A stretch of 64,000 bases of DNA, taken from assembly GCA_963819115.1 (NCBI GenBank), contig CAWFUR010000011.1, positions 124,001 to 188,000 on the forward strand, given 5' to 3'. Shown here piece after piece: positions 7,689-17,024 of the stretch. How positions within the stretch are numbered: the stretch's first letter is position 1; each line of letters opens with the position of its first letter. The position numbers were made by a program, and so were the translations under genes. The stretch comes from JACVRW01 sp963819115. Lineage in GTDB: Bacteria > Actinomycetota > Thermoleophilia > Solirubrobacterales > Thermoleophilaceae. The notes beneath the pieces were generated by a model. The model saw nothing but the letters and a program-made list of their open reading frames with translations, was not told the DNA's origin and searched no databases.

Positions 7689-9137
7689 GTGATCCTGGCC
7701 ATCGACCAGGGGACGACGGGCACGACCTGCATCGTCTTCGACGAGGAGGGGCGCCCCGCGGGCCGCGCGTACCGGGAGTTCGGCCAGCACTTCCCCCGCC
7801 CCGGCTGGGTGGAGCACGACGCCAACGAGATCTGGGAGGTCACCCGTGCGGTGGCGCGCGAGGCCCGCGACGATGCGGGCGGCCCGGAGCTGAAGGCCAT
7901 CGGCATCACGAATCAGCGCGAGACGGTGGTGGCCTGGGATCCGCGCACCGGCGAGCCGCTGCACCGGGCGATCGTGTGGCAGGACCGCCGCACCGCCGCG
8001 CGCTGCGACGAGCTGCGCGAGGCCGGTCGCGAGCCGCTGTTCCGTGAGCGCACCGGGCTGGTGCTAGACCCCTACTTCTCCGGGACGAAGATCGAGTGGC
8101 TGCTGCGCGAGGGCGGCGTGGGGCCGGGCGCCGTTTTCGGCACCATCGACTCCTGGATCGTCTTCAAGCTCACCGGCCGGCACGTGACGGACTACTCGAA
8201 CGCGTCGCGCACGCTGCTCTTCGACATCCGCAGGCTCAGCTGGGACCCGGAGCTGTGCGACGTCCTGGGAGTGGATCCCGCCTCGCTGCCCGAGCCGGCG
8301 CCGAGTGCCTCCGTGCTCGGGACCACCGCCGAGCTGGGGGGGTCGGTCCCCGTGGCCGGGATCGCCGGGGACCAGCAGGCGGCGCTCTACGGCCAGGCCT
8401 GTCACACCGCCGGTCTCGGCAAGAACACCTATGGCACGGGAAGCTTCCTCCTCCAGAACGCGGGCGCGGAGGCGCCCCCGCCGGCGGACGGGCTCCTCAC
8501 CACCGTGGCCTGGGGGGTGGAGGGCCGGGTGGACTACGCGCTCGAGGCGGCGATCTTCGTGACCGGCGCCTCGGTGCAGTGGCTCCGCGACGCACTCGGC
8601 GTGATCCAGACCGCCGCCGAGACCGAGGGCCTCGCACGCTCGCTGGACGGCAACGACGGCGTGTATCTCGTGCCCGCATTCACCGGTCTGGGCTCGCCGC
8701 ACTGGGACCCCTACGCCCGCGGCACGATCGTGGGGCTGACGAGGGGGACGGGCACGGCGCATCTCGCCCGCGCCTCGCTCGAGGCGATCGCCTATCAGAC
8801 GGTGGACGCCGTGCGGGCGATGGAGGAAGCGGCCGGCGTGCGCCTCGAGGAGCTGAAGGCCGACGGCGGGGCGGTGCAGAACGCGTGGCTGATGCAGTTC
8901 CAGGCCGACGTGCTGGGGGTGCCGGTTGTGGTGCCGGAGGTGTCCGAGACCACGGCCCTGGGCGCGGGTTACCTGGCCGGCGTGGCCACCGGCGTGTGGA
9001 CGGAGGCCGAGGTGCGGCGGATGTGGCGCGAGGCGGCTCGCTACGAGCCCGAGATGGGGGAGTCCGAACGTGTCGAGCTGCTGCACGGATGGGGCCGCGC
9101 CCTGGAGCGCTCCCGGGGCTGGGCGGCCGATGCGTAA
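7689..9137 (+). CDS. glpK: Glycerol kinase
   Basis: The 482-residue protein starts with the FGGY-kinase phosphate-1 motif DQGTTGTT and has the glycerol-binding NQRET segment, the WQDRRT segment and a late GLGSPHWDPYARG/ LEAIAYQT block, all typical of GlpK. It phosphorylates glycerol to glycerol-3-phosphate. The GTG start 33 bp before plsC-type sequence ends gives a short intergenic gap, so glpK and the acyltransferase are likely co-transcribed and link glycerol uptake to phospholipid synthesis. Confidence 0.95.
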   Translation: MILAIDQGTTGTTCIVFDEEGRPAGRAYREFGQHFPRPGWVEHDANEIWEVTRAVAREARDDAGGPELKAIGITNQRETVVAWDPRTGEPLHRAIVWQDRRTAARCDELREAGREPLFRERTGLVLDPYFSGTKIEWLLREGGVGPGAVFGTIDSWIVFKLTGRHVTDYSNASRTLLFDIRRLSWDPELCDVLGVDPASLPEPAPSASVLGTTAELGGSVPVAGIAGDQQAALYGQACHTAGLGKNTYGTGSFLLQNAGAEAPPPADGLLTTVAWGVEGRVDYALEAAIFVTGASVQWLRDALGVIQTAAETEGLARSLDGNDGVYLVPAFTGLGSPHWDPYARGTIVGLTRGTGTAHLARASLEAIAYQTVDAVRAMEEAAGVRLEELKADGGAVQNAWLMQFQADVLGVPVVVPEVSETTALGAGYLAGVATGVWTEAEVRRMWREAARYEPEMGESERVELLHGWGRALERSRGWAADA

Positions 9138-9169
9138 CGAACGCCCGGGACGCGGGTAGGGACGGGTCA

Positions 9170-9937
9170 GTGAAGGAACAGGTGTACAAGGACCCGCGGC
9201 CCGCGGAGCACTTCACGAGGTTCCACGAGCGGGTGCGCCGGGGGCGGCCGGACTGGGCGTACGAGTTCGTGCGCCTGGTGCTCACGCCCTACCTGCTGTT
9301 CTTCTACCGCGCCCGCTGCATCGACTCGGACATGGTCCCGGCGGACGGCGCGGCCATCATCGCGCCGAATCACTTCTCCTTCCTCGATCACTTCTTCGTG
9401 GCCGTGTACCTGCGCCGCAAGGTGCACTTCATGGCCAAGTCGCAGCTCTTCAACGGGCCGATTCAGTTCATCTACACCCATGGCGGCGTGTTCCCCGTCC
9501 GTCGCGGCCAGCGCGACGAGGAGGCCTTCAAGACGGCCGACGCGATCCTCAAGCGCGGTGGGCTGATCGTGATGTACGCCGAGGGTGGGCGCTCGCGCAG
9601 CGGCGAGCTCGGGCAGGTGCGCCCGGGCATCGGGCGGCTGGCGCTCCAGTACGGCGTCCCGATCGTGCCCACGGCCATCGCCGGCACCGAGCGCGTGCGC
9701 AACTGGAAGCGCTTCCAGTTCCCCAAGGTCACCGTGCAGTTCGGCGAGCCGATGCGCTTCGAGCAGGTGGAGGAGCCGACCAAGGAGCAGTCGCAGGCCG
9801 CGGCCGAGATCGTCTTCGCCGACGTGCGGGCGCTCCACTCGCGCCTCCTGAAGGATGGCCGTCGCCGTGTCGTTAAGGCCGCCCGCGCCGCCCGCCGCGC
9901 CGCCCAGGCGGCGGGCCGCCGCCCCGTCCGGGGCTAG
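9170..9937 (+). CDS. plsC: 1-acyl-glycerol-3-phosphate acyltransferase
   Basis: The 255-residue protein contains the acyltransferase catalytic block NHFSFLD (NHx4D), the substrate-binding YAEGGRSRSG block and the VPIVPTAIAGT block. It would acylate lysophosphatidate or a related glycerolipid at the membrane. The reading frame extends far upstream as a shadow of glpK; the GTG at 9170 is the first sensible start. The C-terminal 30 residues are Arg/Ala-rich. Confidence 0.92.
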   Translation: MKEQVYKDPRPAEHFTRFHERVRRGRPDWAYEFVRLVLTPYLLFFYRARCIDSDMVPADGAAIIAPNHFSFLDHFFVAVYLRRKVHFMAKSQLFNGPIQFIYTHGGVFPVRRGQRDEEAFKTADAILKRGGLIVMYAEGGRSRSGELGQVRPGIGRLALQYGVPIVPTAIAGTERVRNWKRFQFPKVTVQFGEPMRFEQVEEPTKEQSQAAAEIVFADVRALHSRLLKDGRRRVVKAARAARRAAQAAGRRPVRG

Positions 9938-9944
9938 GGCCGGC

Positions 9945-10868
9945 TCACTCGTAGTATGGCGCCAGGCGCCGCCACTGGTGCATGTCGTGACCGGTGATCA
10001 CGAGAGCATCGGGATGCTGCCGGGAATACAGCTGGATCTCTCGCAGCGAACGCCGGAAGCGGTGCTCGTCCTCCATCCGGTAGGGCAGAGCGGTCTCGGC
10101 GATCGTGCGCTCGGTGTAGGCCGCGTCGCCCGTGAGCAGCGCCTCGCGGTCGCTCAGGCGGAGGATCACCGACATGTGGCCCGCGGTGTGGCCGGGCGTG
10201 GACACCACCCGGACGCTGCCGTCGCCGAAGAGGTCGAACGAGCGTCCGAAGGTGGAGAAGGAGTCCGCCTCGGGCGACTCGAAGTCCACCGTCCGCCAGT
10301 CGAAGGCGTGGTCGTACTGCCTGTCCCAGTAGCCCTTGGTGCGTCCGCCGTTCCCCGCCGCCGCCCACTCGGTGGTGGACACCACGAACCTCGCGTCGGG
10401 GAAGTCGGAGATGCCGCTCGCGTGGTCCGAGTGGAGGTGGGTCATCACCACGTTGCTCACCTGCGACGGCTGGATCCCCATCGCGCGCAGCTGCGCCGAT
10501 ACGGCCTCGCCCGGCTCCATGGTCACGTCCTTGATCACGAGGCCCGCGAGCCTCCCGAACGCCTCGTGCGGCGCCATGGCCACGGAGGGGTGAAAGCCGG
10601 TGTCCACGAGCACCCGGCCGGCGCCCGGATGCTCCACGAGGAACGAGATCACCGGCGCCTGCACCCACCTGTCGCGGGCCACGCCCAGCCCGAGCGCCCG
10701 GAGGGCGCCGAGTCGGCCCTCCTCACGGTGGAAGGCGGCCGGGGGTGACGAGAGTCGGCCGCTCATCAGCGGGCGCACGCGCACCGTGGCGCCCTTCCTG
10801 CCACCGGGCAACGGGAGCTCGGCGGGCCGGGGCTCGGCGGCGTTGGCCATCTCCCGGACGATATCCAT
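9945..10868 (-). CDS. Metallo-beta-lactamase-fold hydrolase (AHL-lactonase-like)
   Basis: The zinc site is the HLHSDH motif (His144, His146, Asp148, His149), followed by STPGHTAGHMS, the TGDAAY aspartate and a final ITGHD histidine. This order and the 307-residue length match N-acyl-homoserine-lactonase-like MBL proteins, which open lactones. A quorum-quenching role cannot be concluded from sequence. On the mRNA, a GCACCC-GGAA-GGGTGC hairpin just before the start includes the purine-rich GGAAGGG, so the ribosome site may be partly hidden. Confidence 0.88.
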   Translation of the reverse strand: MDIVREMANAAEPRPAELPLPGGRKGATVRVRPLMSGRLSSPPAAFHREEGRLGALRALGLGVARDRWVQAPVISFLVEHPGAGRVLVDTGFHPSVAMAPHEAFGRLAGLVIKDVTMEPGEAVSAQLRAMGIQPSQVSNVVMTHLHSDHASGISDFPDARFVVSTTEWAAAGNGGRTKGYWDRQYDHAFDWRTVDFESPEADSFSTFGRSFDLFGDGSVRVVSTPGHTAGHMSVILRLSDREALLTGDAAYTERTIAETALPYRMEDEHRFRRSLREIQLYSRQHPDALVITGHDMHQWRRLAPYYE

Positions 10869-10958
10869 CGGTGCGCACCCTTCCGGGTGCTTCCGCCCAG
10901 CCGCGGGACGGTTCCCACTTGCTAGCGGTCCTCCGGATGACTTAGGTTAGGTGCCGCC

Positions 10959-13124
10959 GTGTCGGACCGCCCCAAGCCCGGCTCCATCGAGCGCCTCCTA
11001 CGGCGCTCGCTCGTCGTGGTGGTCGTGCTCGCCGCCCTGGGCGCGTTCCCCAGCCTCGCTTCGGCCTCCGGCGGCGCGCCGGCCGGAGTGGACCTGACGA
11101 ACGCCGATCGCTGCGACTTCCTCGATCCCGCGGTCTGCCTCTTTCCCTGGCCGAACGACTACTTCACGGTCCCGGACCGGCACAGCGAGACCGGCCGCCG
11201 GGTGAACCTCTCCGCCGCGTCCACGCCGCGTAACAAGAACGGCCTGCCGCTCGACGTGACCGAGTACAACCGCGCCGACGGCTTCAGCCCGGGCCAGCTG
11301 ATCATCGCCAAGGTGCCGGGCCTGGACACGCCCGCGGCCTTTCAGCGCACCGGCTCGGTGCCGATCACGGACATAGGCCGCACCTACGACCGCCGGGCGC
11401 CGGTGGTGGTCATCGACGCGAAGACCGGGCACCGCCAGCTGATCTGGACCGAGCTCGACTCGAACGCCACCACGCCGGCGGACGTCTCGCTGCTCATCCA
11501 TCCGGCCGTGAACTTCAAGGAGGGCCACCGCTACATCGTGGCGCTCCGCAACCTCAAGGACGCGACCGGCAAGACCATCCCCGCCGGCCCGGCGTTCCAG
11601 CTCTACCGCGATCGCCGCTGGACCGACGTCCCGATCATCGAGCGCCGGCGCTGGCACATGGAATCGATCTTCTGGTCGCTGCGCCGTGCGGGCATCGATC
11701 GCCACGACCTCTACCTCGCCTGGGACTTCACCGTGTCCTCGGAGAAGAACCTCACCCAGCGCGCGCTCGGCATCCGCAACAACGCCTTCGGCCAGCTCGG
11801 CGACCGCAACCTGCGTGACGTGAAGGTCCAGGGCACCGCTCCGAAGTACAACGTCACCAGCGTCACGAACTTCAAGCCCTGCGGCACCGACGGCTGCGCG
11901 GCGGACGAGGACGACGAGATCGCCCGGCGCGTGGAGGGCACGCTCGAGGTGCCCTGCTACCTCGACAAGCCCGGTTGCCCGCCCGGGGCCAAGTTCCACT
12001 TCGAGCACCCGTGGGACAAGGTGCCGACGCAGATCCCCGGGAACACCCAGACCACCGCGTTCATCTGCAACATCCCGCGGGTGGCGGTGGACGGAACGGG
12101 CGTGAAGCCCGGCCGGCCCTCGCTCTACGGACACGGCCTGCTCGGCGATCCCGGCGAGGTGAACGCCGGCAACGTCCAGGACATGTCCAATGAGCACGAC
12201 TTCGTGTTCTGCGCCACCCGCTGGAGCGGCATGTCGGACGAGGACATCGGGAACGCGATCGCGATCCTGGGCAACTTCGCACTCTTCCCGAGCCTGACCG
12301 ACCGGCTCCAGCAGGGCTTCGTGGCGCAGCTGTTCCTCGGCCGGCTGATGATCCACCCGAACGGCTTCAGCGCCAATCCCGCGTTCCAGGACGAGGGACG
12401 CAGCGTGATCGACACGCGCCGCCTGTTCTACGACGGCAACAGCCAGGGCGGGATCTTCGGTGGCGCTCTCACGGCGCTCAGCCCGGATTTCACCCGTGCC
12501 GTGCTCGGCGTGCCGGGGATGAACTACTCCACGCTGCTGACGCGGAGCACGGACTTCGACACCTACGCGATCATCCTGGCGCCGGCGTATCCGAACCTGC
12601 AGGAGCGGCCGCTGCTGCTCTCGATGGTGCAGATGCTCTGGGACCGCAGCGATCCCGACGGCTACGCCGCCCACATCACCGACGATCCGCTGCCCGACAC
12701 GCCGTCGCACAAGGTGCTGATGCACGTGGCCCTGGGCGACCACCAGGTGGCCAACGTGACGGCCGAGGTGGAGGCGCGCACGCTCGGTGCCTATCTGCGC
12801 CGCCCGGCCCAGGACGTGGGCCGCAGCTTCGACCGCATCCCGCAGTTCGGCATCCCGTCCATACGCCACTTCCCCTTCGACGGGTCGGCGATGGTGGTCT
12901 GGGACACCGGCCCGCTGCGGCCCGACGGCGCCGGCGGCTTCCTCGGAACACCGCCCGCACCGACCACGAACACCCCGCCGCGTGAGGGCAAGGACCCGCA
13001 CTCGGCACCACGCAGCGACATCAACGCCCGCATACAGAAGTCGGAGTTCCTGAAGCTCGGCGGCCAGGTGATCAACGTCTGCGGCGCCCGCCCGTGCTAC
13101 GCCGCGGGCTGGACCGGCCCGTAG
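10959..13124 (+). CDS. Large secreted alpha/beta-hydrolase-like protein
   Basis: The 721-residue product has a basic N-terminus, a hydrophobic core and an ASAS-type cleavage region near residue 37, so it should be exported. A nucleophile-elbow motif GNSQGG puts a candidate catalytic serine at residue 495, and GHGLLG near residue 390 resembles the oxyanion segment. Six or more cysteines in the middle suggest disulfides. I do not recognise a named family. The 3' end overlaps the convergent padR gene by 53 bp. Confidence 0.7.
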   Translation: MSDRPKPGSIERLLRRSLVVVVVLAALGAFPSLASASGGAPAGVDLTNADRCDFLDPAVCLFPWPNDYFTVPDRHSETGRRVNLSAASTPRNKNGLPLDVTEYNRADGFSPGQLIIAKVPGLDTPAAFQRTGSVPITDIGRTYDRRAPVVVIDAKTGHRQLIWTELDSNATTPADVSLLIHPAVNFKEGHRYIVALRNLKDATGKTIPAGPAFQLYRDRRWTDVPIIERRRWHMESIFWSLRRAGIDRHDLYLAWDFTVSSEKNLTQRALGIRNNAFGQLGDRNLRDVKVQGTAPKYNVTSVTNFKPCGTDGCAADEDDEIARRVEGTLEVPCYLDKPGCPPGAKFHFEHPWDKVPTQIPGNTQTTAFICNIPRVAVDGTGVKPGRPSLYGHGLLGDPGEVNAGNVQDMSNEHDFVFCATRWSGMSDEDIGNAIAILGNFALFPSLTDRLQQGFVAQLFLGRLMIHPNGFSANPAFQDEGRSVIDTRRLFYDGNSQGGIFGGALTALSPDFTRAVLGVPGMNYSTLLTRSTDFDTYAIILAPAYPNLQERPLLLSMVQMLWDRSDPDGYAAHITDDPLPDTPSHKVLMHVALGDHQVANVTAEVEARTLGAYLRRPAQDVGRSFDRIPQFGIPSIRHFPFDGSAMVVWDTGPLRPDGAGGFLGTPPAPTTNTPPREGKDPHSAPRSDINARIQKSEFLKLGGQVINVCGARPCYAAGWTGP

Positions 13125-13644
13125 TAGGTCCGGCGCTTACGCGCGACATTTTCTCCCAGAACGCGATCCACCCCTTCTCCCCGCCGACGCCGGCCTCCAG
13201 GGCCAGCCAGGGGCCGCGGGGATCGTCGCCCGTGTCGCGTGACCGGAGCTCCTCATACTCGGCGAGCTTGCGGCGATGGGCCTCCAGCTGCACCGGGGCG
13301 AGGGCTGCGGGGTCGGCTCCGAAGAAGAGCTTCAGGAGGCCCTGGTCGCGGAGCTCGGAGAGTACGGCCGTGGGGGTCTCACGCCACCCGCGCAGCACGG
13401 CCCGGCCCTCGCCGGTGATCGTGTAGCTCTTCCGCCGCCGGCCGCCCTCCTCGCGCTCCTCGGTCACGTAGCCCAGCGACGCGAGCCGCTCGGGCTCGCT
13501 GTAGAGCTGCGCGTGCTGGAGCGTCCAGAAGTTGCCGATCGACTCCTTCACGAACCCCTTCAGCTCGTAGGGCGTGGAGGTGCCGAACCACTCGAGCAGC
13601 CCGAGCACGATGAAGGAGATGGGTGAGAGGCGCGGCTCTTGCAT
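13072..13644 (-). CDS. PadR-family transcriptional regulator
   Basis: The 190-residue protein has the PadR winged-helix start (LSPISFIVLGLLEW, then TPYELK and LQHAQLYSEPERLASLGYV in pieces) and a helical C-terminal dimerisation domain. It is divergent from the carotenoid oxygenase with a 30-bp gap, so it is likely to regulate that gene and itself. Its last residues, Arg/Gly/Ser-rich, are encoded in the 53-bp overlap with the convergent hydrolase gene and may be non-functional. Confidence 0.85.
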   Translation of the reverse strand: MQEPRLSPISFIVLGLLEWFGTSTPYELKGFVKESIGNFWTLQHAQLYSEPERLASLGYVTEEREEGGRRRKSYTITGEGRAVLRGWRETPTAVLSELRDQGLLKLFFGADPAALAPVQLEAHRRKLAEYEELRSRDTGDDPRGPWLALEAGVGGEKGWIAFWEKMSRVSAGPTTGRSSPRRSTGGRRRR

Positions 13645-13674
13645 TAGTCCAATCTAGACGGTACAGTCGCGACC

Positions 13675-15090
13675 ATGGCTACCGCACTCTCGCAGCTTCC
13701 CTCGACAGATTCCCGGCTCGGGTTCCAGACCCAGGAGGAGGAGACCGCGGTGGACCGCCTCCCGGTGCGCGGTCAGGTGCCGCCGTGGCTCACGGGCGCG
13801 CTCGTGCGCGTGACCCCGGCGAAGCTCGAGGTGGGAGACCGGCGCCTGGGTCACTGGTTCGACGGCCTCGCCGCCCTCAACCGCTTCGGGTTCGCCGACG
13901 GCCGGGTGTCGTACCGCAGCCGCTTCCTCGACACCAACGCTTACCGCGCGGCCAAGCGCGGGGAGGCAGGCGGCATGGGCTTCGGCACCGATCCCTGCCG
14001 CTCGATCTTCAAGCGCGTTCAGTCGGTGTTCTCGCCCGAGGCCACGGACAACGCGAACGTGAACCTGGTCCGGATAGGCGAGCGCTACATCGCCATGACC
14101 GAGACCCCGCTGCCGATCGAGTTCGATCCCGAGACGCTGGCCACCCGCGGCCCGCTGCGCTTCTCGGACAAGCACGGCGGACTCGCCACCACGGCGCACC
14201 CGCACCACGATTTCGCCCGCGACGAGATGGTGAACTACTCGGTCCATTTCGCCCGCAAGAGCGAGTACCGGCTCTGGGGGCTGCCGGCGGCGTCGGACGA
14301 GCGCCGCCTCATCGCCAGGATGCCCGTGGCCGACCCCGCGTACATGCACGCCTTCGGGATGAGCGAGCGCTACCTGATCCTGGCCGAGTACCCGCTCCGC
14401 GTGAACCCGCTGAAGCTCGCGTTCTCGGGCCGCGCGTTCATCAAGAACTACCGCTGGCAGCCCGAGAAGGGCACGCGCTTCCAGGTGTTCGACCGTGAGA
14501 CCGGGGCCCATCGCGGCACCTACGAGACGGACGCGTTCTTCAGCTTCCACCACGTGAACGCGTTCGAGCGCGGGGGCGATCTGGTGGTCGACCTGATCGC
14601 CTTCGGGGACAACACGATCATCGACTCGCTCTATCTCGACCAGGACGGCCCGGTGGGCGCGATCCCGCCCTCCGAGCTGCGCCGGTACACGATCGGCCTC
14701 GAGTCCGGGTCGGTGCGCTCCGAACCGCTGGCCGAGGGCAGCGTTGAGCTGCCGCGGATCGACTACCGCCGCCGCAACACTCAGGACTACCGCTTCGCCT
14801 ACTTCACCGGCATGGCCGGTGACTGGCTAGACCGCCTGGTCAAGGTGGACGTCGGTCAGGGCGAGGTGGCCTCCTGGGCCGAGGAAGGCTGCTATCCCGG
14901 CGAGCCCATCTTCGTGCGTGAGCCCGGAACCGAGGGTGAGGACGAGGGCGTGATTCTCTCGGTGGTGCTCGACACCCGGGCGGGCCGGTCGTTCCTGCTC
15001 GTGCTGGACGCGCAGTCGTTCGGGGAGCTGGCCCGCGCGGAGGCCCCGCACCACATCCCGTTCGGATTCCACGGTCAGTACCTGCGATGA
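13675..15090 (+). CDS. Carotenoid cleavage oxygenase
   Basis: This 471-residue RPE65/CCD-family enzyme would cleave a carotenoid or apocarotenoid at a double bond with non-haem iron and O2. The four metal histidines are readable in AHPHHDF (His175-178 block), YMHAFG (His225), FHHVNAF (His292/293) and FGFHGQY (His466), one per propeller section as expected. TACAGT lies 7 bp before the ATG and suggests a leaderless mRNA. The divergent PadR is the likely regulator. Confidence 0.92.
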   Translation: MATALSQLPSTDSRLGFQTQEEETAVDRLPVRGQVPPWLTGALVRVTPAKLEVGDRRLGHWFDGLAALNRFGFADGRVSYRSRFLDTNAYRAAKRGEAGGMGFGTDPCRSIFKRVQSVFSPEATDNANVNLVRIGERYIAMTETPLPIEFDPETLATRGPLRFSDKHGGLATTAHPHHDFARDEMVNYSVHFARKSEYRLWGLPAASDERRLIARMPVADPAYMHAFGMSERYLILAEYPLRVNPLKLAFSGRAFIKNYRWQPEKGTRFQVFDRETGAHRGTYETDAFFSFHHVNAFERGGDLVVDLIAFGDNTIIDSLYLDQDGPVGAIPPSELRRYTIGLESGSVRSEPLAEGSVELPRIDYRRRNTQDYRFAYFTGMAGDWLDRLVKVDVGQGEVASWAEEGCYPGEPIFVREPGTEGEDEGVILSVVLDTRAGRSFLLVLDAQSFGELARAEAPHHIPFGFHGQYLR

Positions 15091-15115
15091 GCGCGCCTGG
15101 CGCGCGCCGCCTCGT

Positions 15116-16975
15116 CTAGCGCTGCACGTAGAGCTCGACGCGGCGGTTGTTCCGCCGTCCCTTGAACGTGGCGTTCGAAGAGCGTGGGCGGGTCTCACCC
15201 TTCGAGACGGCCACCAGCCGTGCCTTCACCCCGAGCCGCCGCAGCTCGCGGCATACGGCGCGGGCGCGCCTCAATCCGAGGCGCCGGTTGTCGGCGCGCG
15301 TTCCGAGCGAGTCGGTGTGGCCGACGCAGCGGATGGACTTCGCCGAGCGCAGGGCGGGTGCGATCGCCCGGAGGTATCGGTGAACCCGCGGCAGGAGCTT
15401 GGCGCTCCGGCTCGCGAAGAGCCCGTCGCTCGGCAGGATCCACTGGTTGCGGGCCGCGAGCACGACTCTCCGGCTCGCGATCAGCGGTGCGCGGCGGCCG
15501 CGAGCGGCCGCCGTGAACACGAAGGTGGCCGTGACCTTCCGGTGGGAGCGGGCCAGCCGGGCGCGCGTGCCCGGGTAGAGGTGAACCTGCACGCGGCCGC
15601 TCGGGACCCCGTTGGAGCCGAATGTGGTGGTGCCCCGTCCGACGATGTGCCCGCCCACGCGGACCACCACGACGCAGCGGGTCATCATCCCGGCGCTCAG
15701 CGCGCAGCCGGTGGGGATGAGTCCACCCTCCGACACCGCATTCGGCAGGCGTCCTCCGCGGGATACCCCTCCCACGGAGCCGGTCAGGCCCTGCGGGGGA
15801 GCCGGCGGACCGGCGGGCGGACCGGTGGACGCGGCCTGGACCACGATCTTCCAGCGGTGCTCCGCCGCAGGGCTGACATTCCCTGCGGCATCGGCCTGGC
15901 GCACCTGAAGCAGGTGGTCCCCGAGCGCGAGACCGAGGTCGAAGCTGTTCGGGCACACGTGCCACGGGCCGCCGTCCACTCGGCACTCGATGGTGGCGTC
16001 CGGCTCGCCGGCCAGCGCGAAGCGCGCGGTCCTTTCGGTGGTGGTGGCCCGGGGGCCGGTCACGATGACCGGCGCGGCGGGCGCCGTGGTGTCCACGTTC
16101 CAAGAGTGCTCTGCGGTCGGCGAGGTGTGCCCGGCCTCGTCGGTCTGGCGGATCTCGAGCGTGTGCGGGCCGTCGGTCAGGTCCGTGAGTTGATCGGGGC
16201 TCTCGCAGCCACTCCAGGCACCGTCGTCAAGTCGGCATTCGAACGTGGCCCCGGGCTCGCCGGTGAAGGTGATGGCGGGATCCGGGTTGTTGCTCTGGGG
16301 CGCCGGCGCGCTCGTGAGCTCGATCACCGGAGCGTCCGGCGCGAGGGTGTCCACGGTCCAGGACCGGCTGTCCGGCGTGGAATCGACATTGCCTCGCGAG
16401 TCGGTGGCCCGGGCATGGAGGGTGTGGTCCCCGTCGGCCAGGCCGGTGAGAGCGTCAGGGTCGGTGCATGGCGCCCAGGGATCCGAATCAAGCCGGCACT
16501 CGAAGGTGACGCCCGCCTCGTCGGCGCCCAGGCCGAAGTCGGCGGACGTGCTCTGGGTGGTGCCCGTCGGGCCGCCGGAGAGAGTGGTGTCGGGCGGCGT
16601 GGTGTCCACCGTCCATGATTGCTCGGCCGGAGTGGCGTCGAGGTTGCCGGCCGGGTCGGTGGCGCGGATGGAGAGGGTGTGCGGGCCGTCGGCGAGCTCG
16701 TCGTAGGTCTCGGCGGCCGTGCAGGCGAGCCACGCGCCATCGTCCAGGCGGCACTCGAACGTGGAGTCCGCCTCGTCGGCGGAGAAGGTGAACGAGGCCG
16801 AGCTGTCGGAGGTGGGGGCCGACGGTCCGGTGTCGATGGACGTTTGGGGCGCTGTGGTGTCCACCGTCCACCACCGGGTGGCCGGAGTCGGGTCGGCGTT
16901 GCCGAGCGCGTTGATTGCCCGGACGGAGTAGGTGTGGTCGCCGTCGGACAGGCCGGTCCCTTTCGCCGCGGACAT
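15116..16975 (-). CDS. Ig-like repeat protein with C-terminal OmpA-like domain, 5'-truncated
   Basis: From the ATG at 16975 the product is 619 residues: a partial first repeat, four full repeats of about 85 residues (each with FECR.D..W..C, L.DGDHTL and a W.VDT.AP boundary), a Gly/Pro linker, and an OmpA/MotB-like domain (about the last 105 residues, with VGHTDSLGTRADNRRLGLRRA) that binds peptidoglycan in known relatives. Neither this start nor the alternative ATG at 17026 gives a signal peptide, and the first repeat is missing its front half. I infer loss of the 5' end. Confidence 0.75.
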   Translation of the reverse strand: MSAAKGTGLSDGDHTYSVRAINALGNADPTPATRWWTVDTTAPQTSIDTGPSAPTSDSSASFTFSADEADSTFECRLDDGAWLACTAAETYDELADGPHTLSIRATDPAGNLDATPAEQSWTVDTTPPDTTLSGGPTGTTQSTSADFGLGADEAGVTFECRLDSDPWAPCTDPDALTGLADGDHTLHARATDSRGNVDSTPDSRSWTVDTLAPDAPVIELTSAPAPQSNNPDPAITFTGEPGATFECRLDDGAWSGCESPDQLTDLTDGPHTLEIRQTDEAGHTSPTAEHSWNVDTTAPAAPVIVTGPRATTTERTARFALAGEPDATIECRVDGGPWHVCPNSFDLGLALGDHLLQVRQADAAGNVSPAAEHRWKIVVQAASTGPPAGPPAPPQGLTGSVGGVSRGGRLPNAVSEGGLIPTGCALSAGMMTRCVVVVRVGGHIVGRGTTTFGSNGVPSGRVQVHLYPGTRARLARSHRKVTATFVFTAAARGRRAPLIASRRVVLAARNQWILPSDGLFASRSAKLLPRVHRYLRAIAPALRSAKSIRCVGHTDSLGTRADNRRLGLRRARAVCRELRRLGVKARLVAVSKGETRPRSSNATFKGRRNNRRVELYVQR

Positions 16976-17024
16976 GAATGGCGACACCGTTGGGAGGTCC
17001 GGCGCGCGGGTAGTCTGCGCCGCC

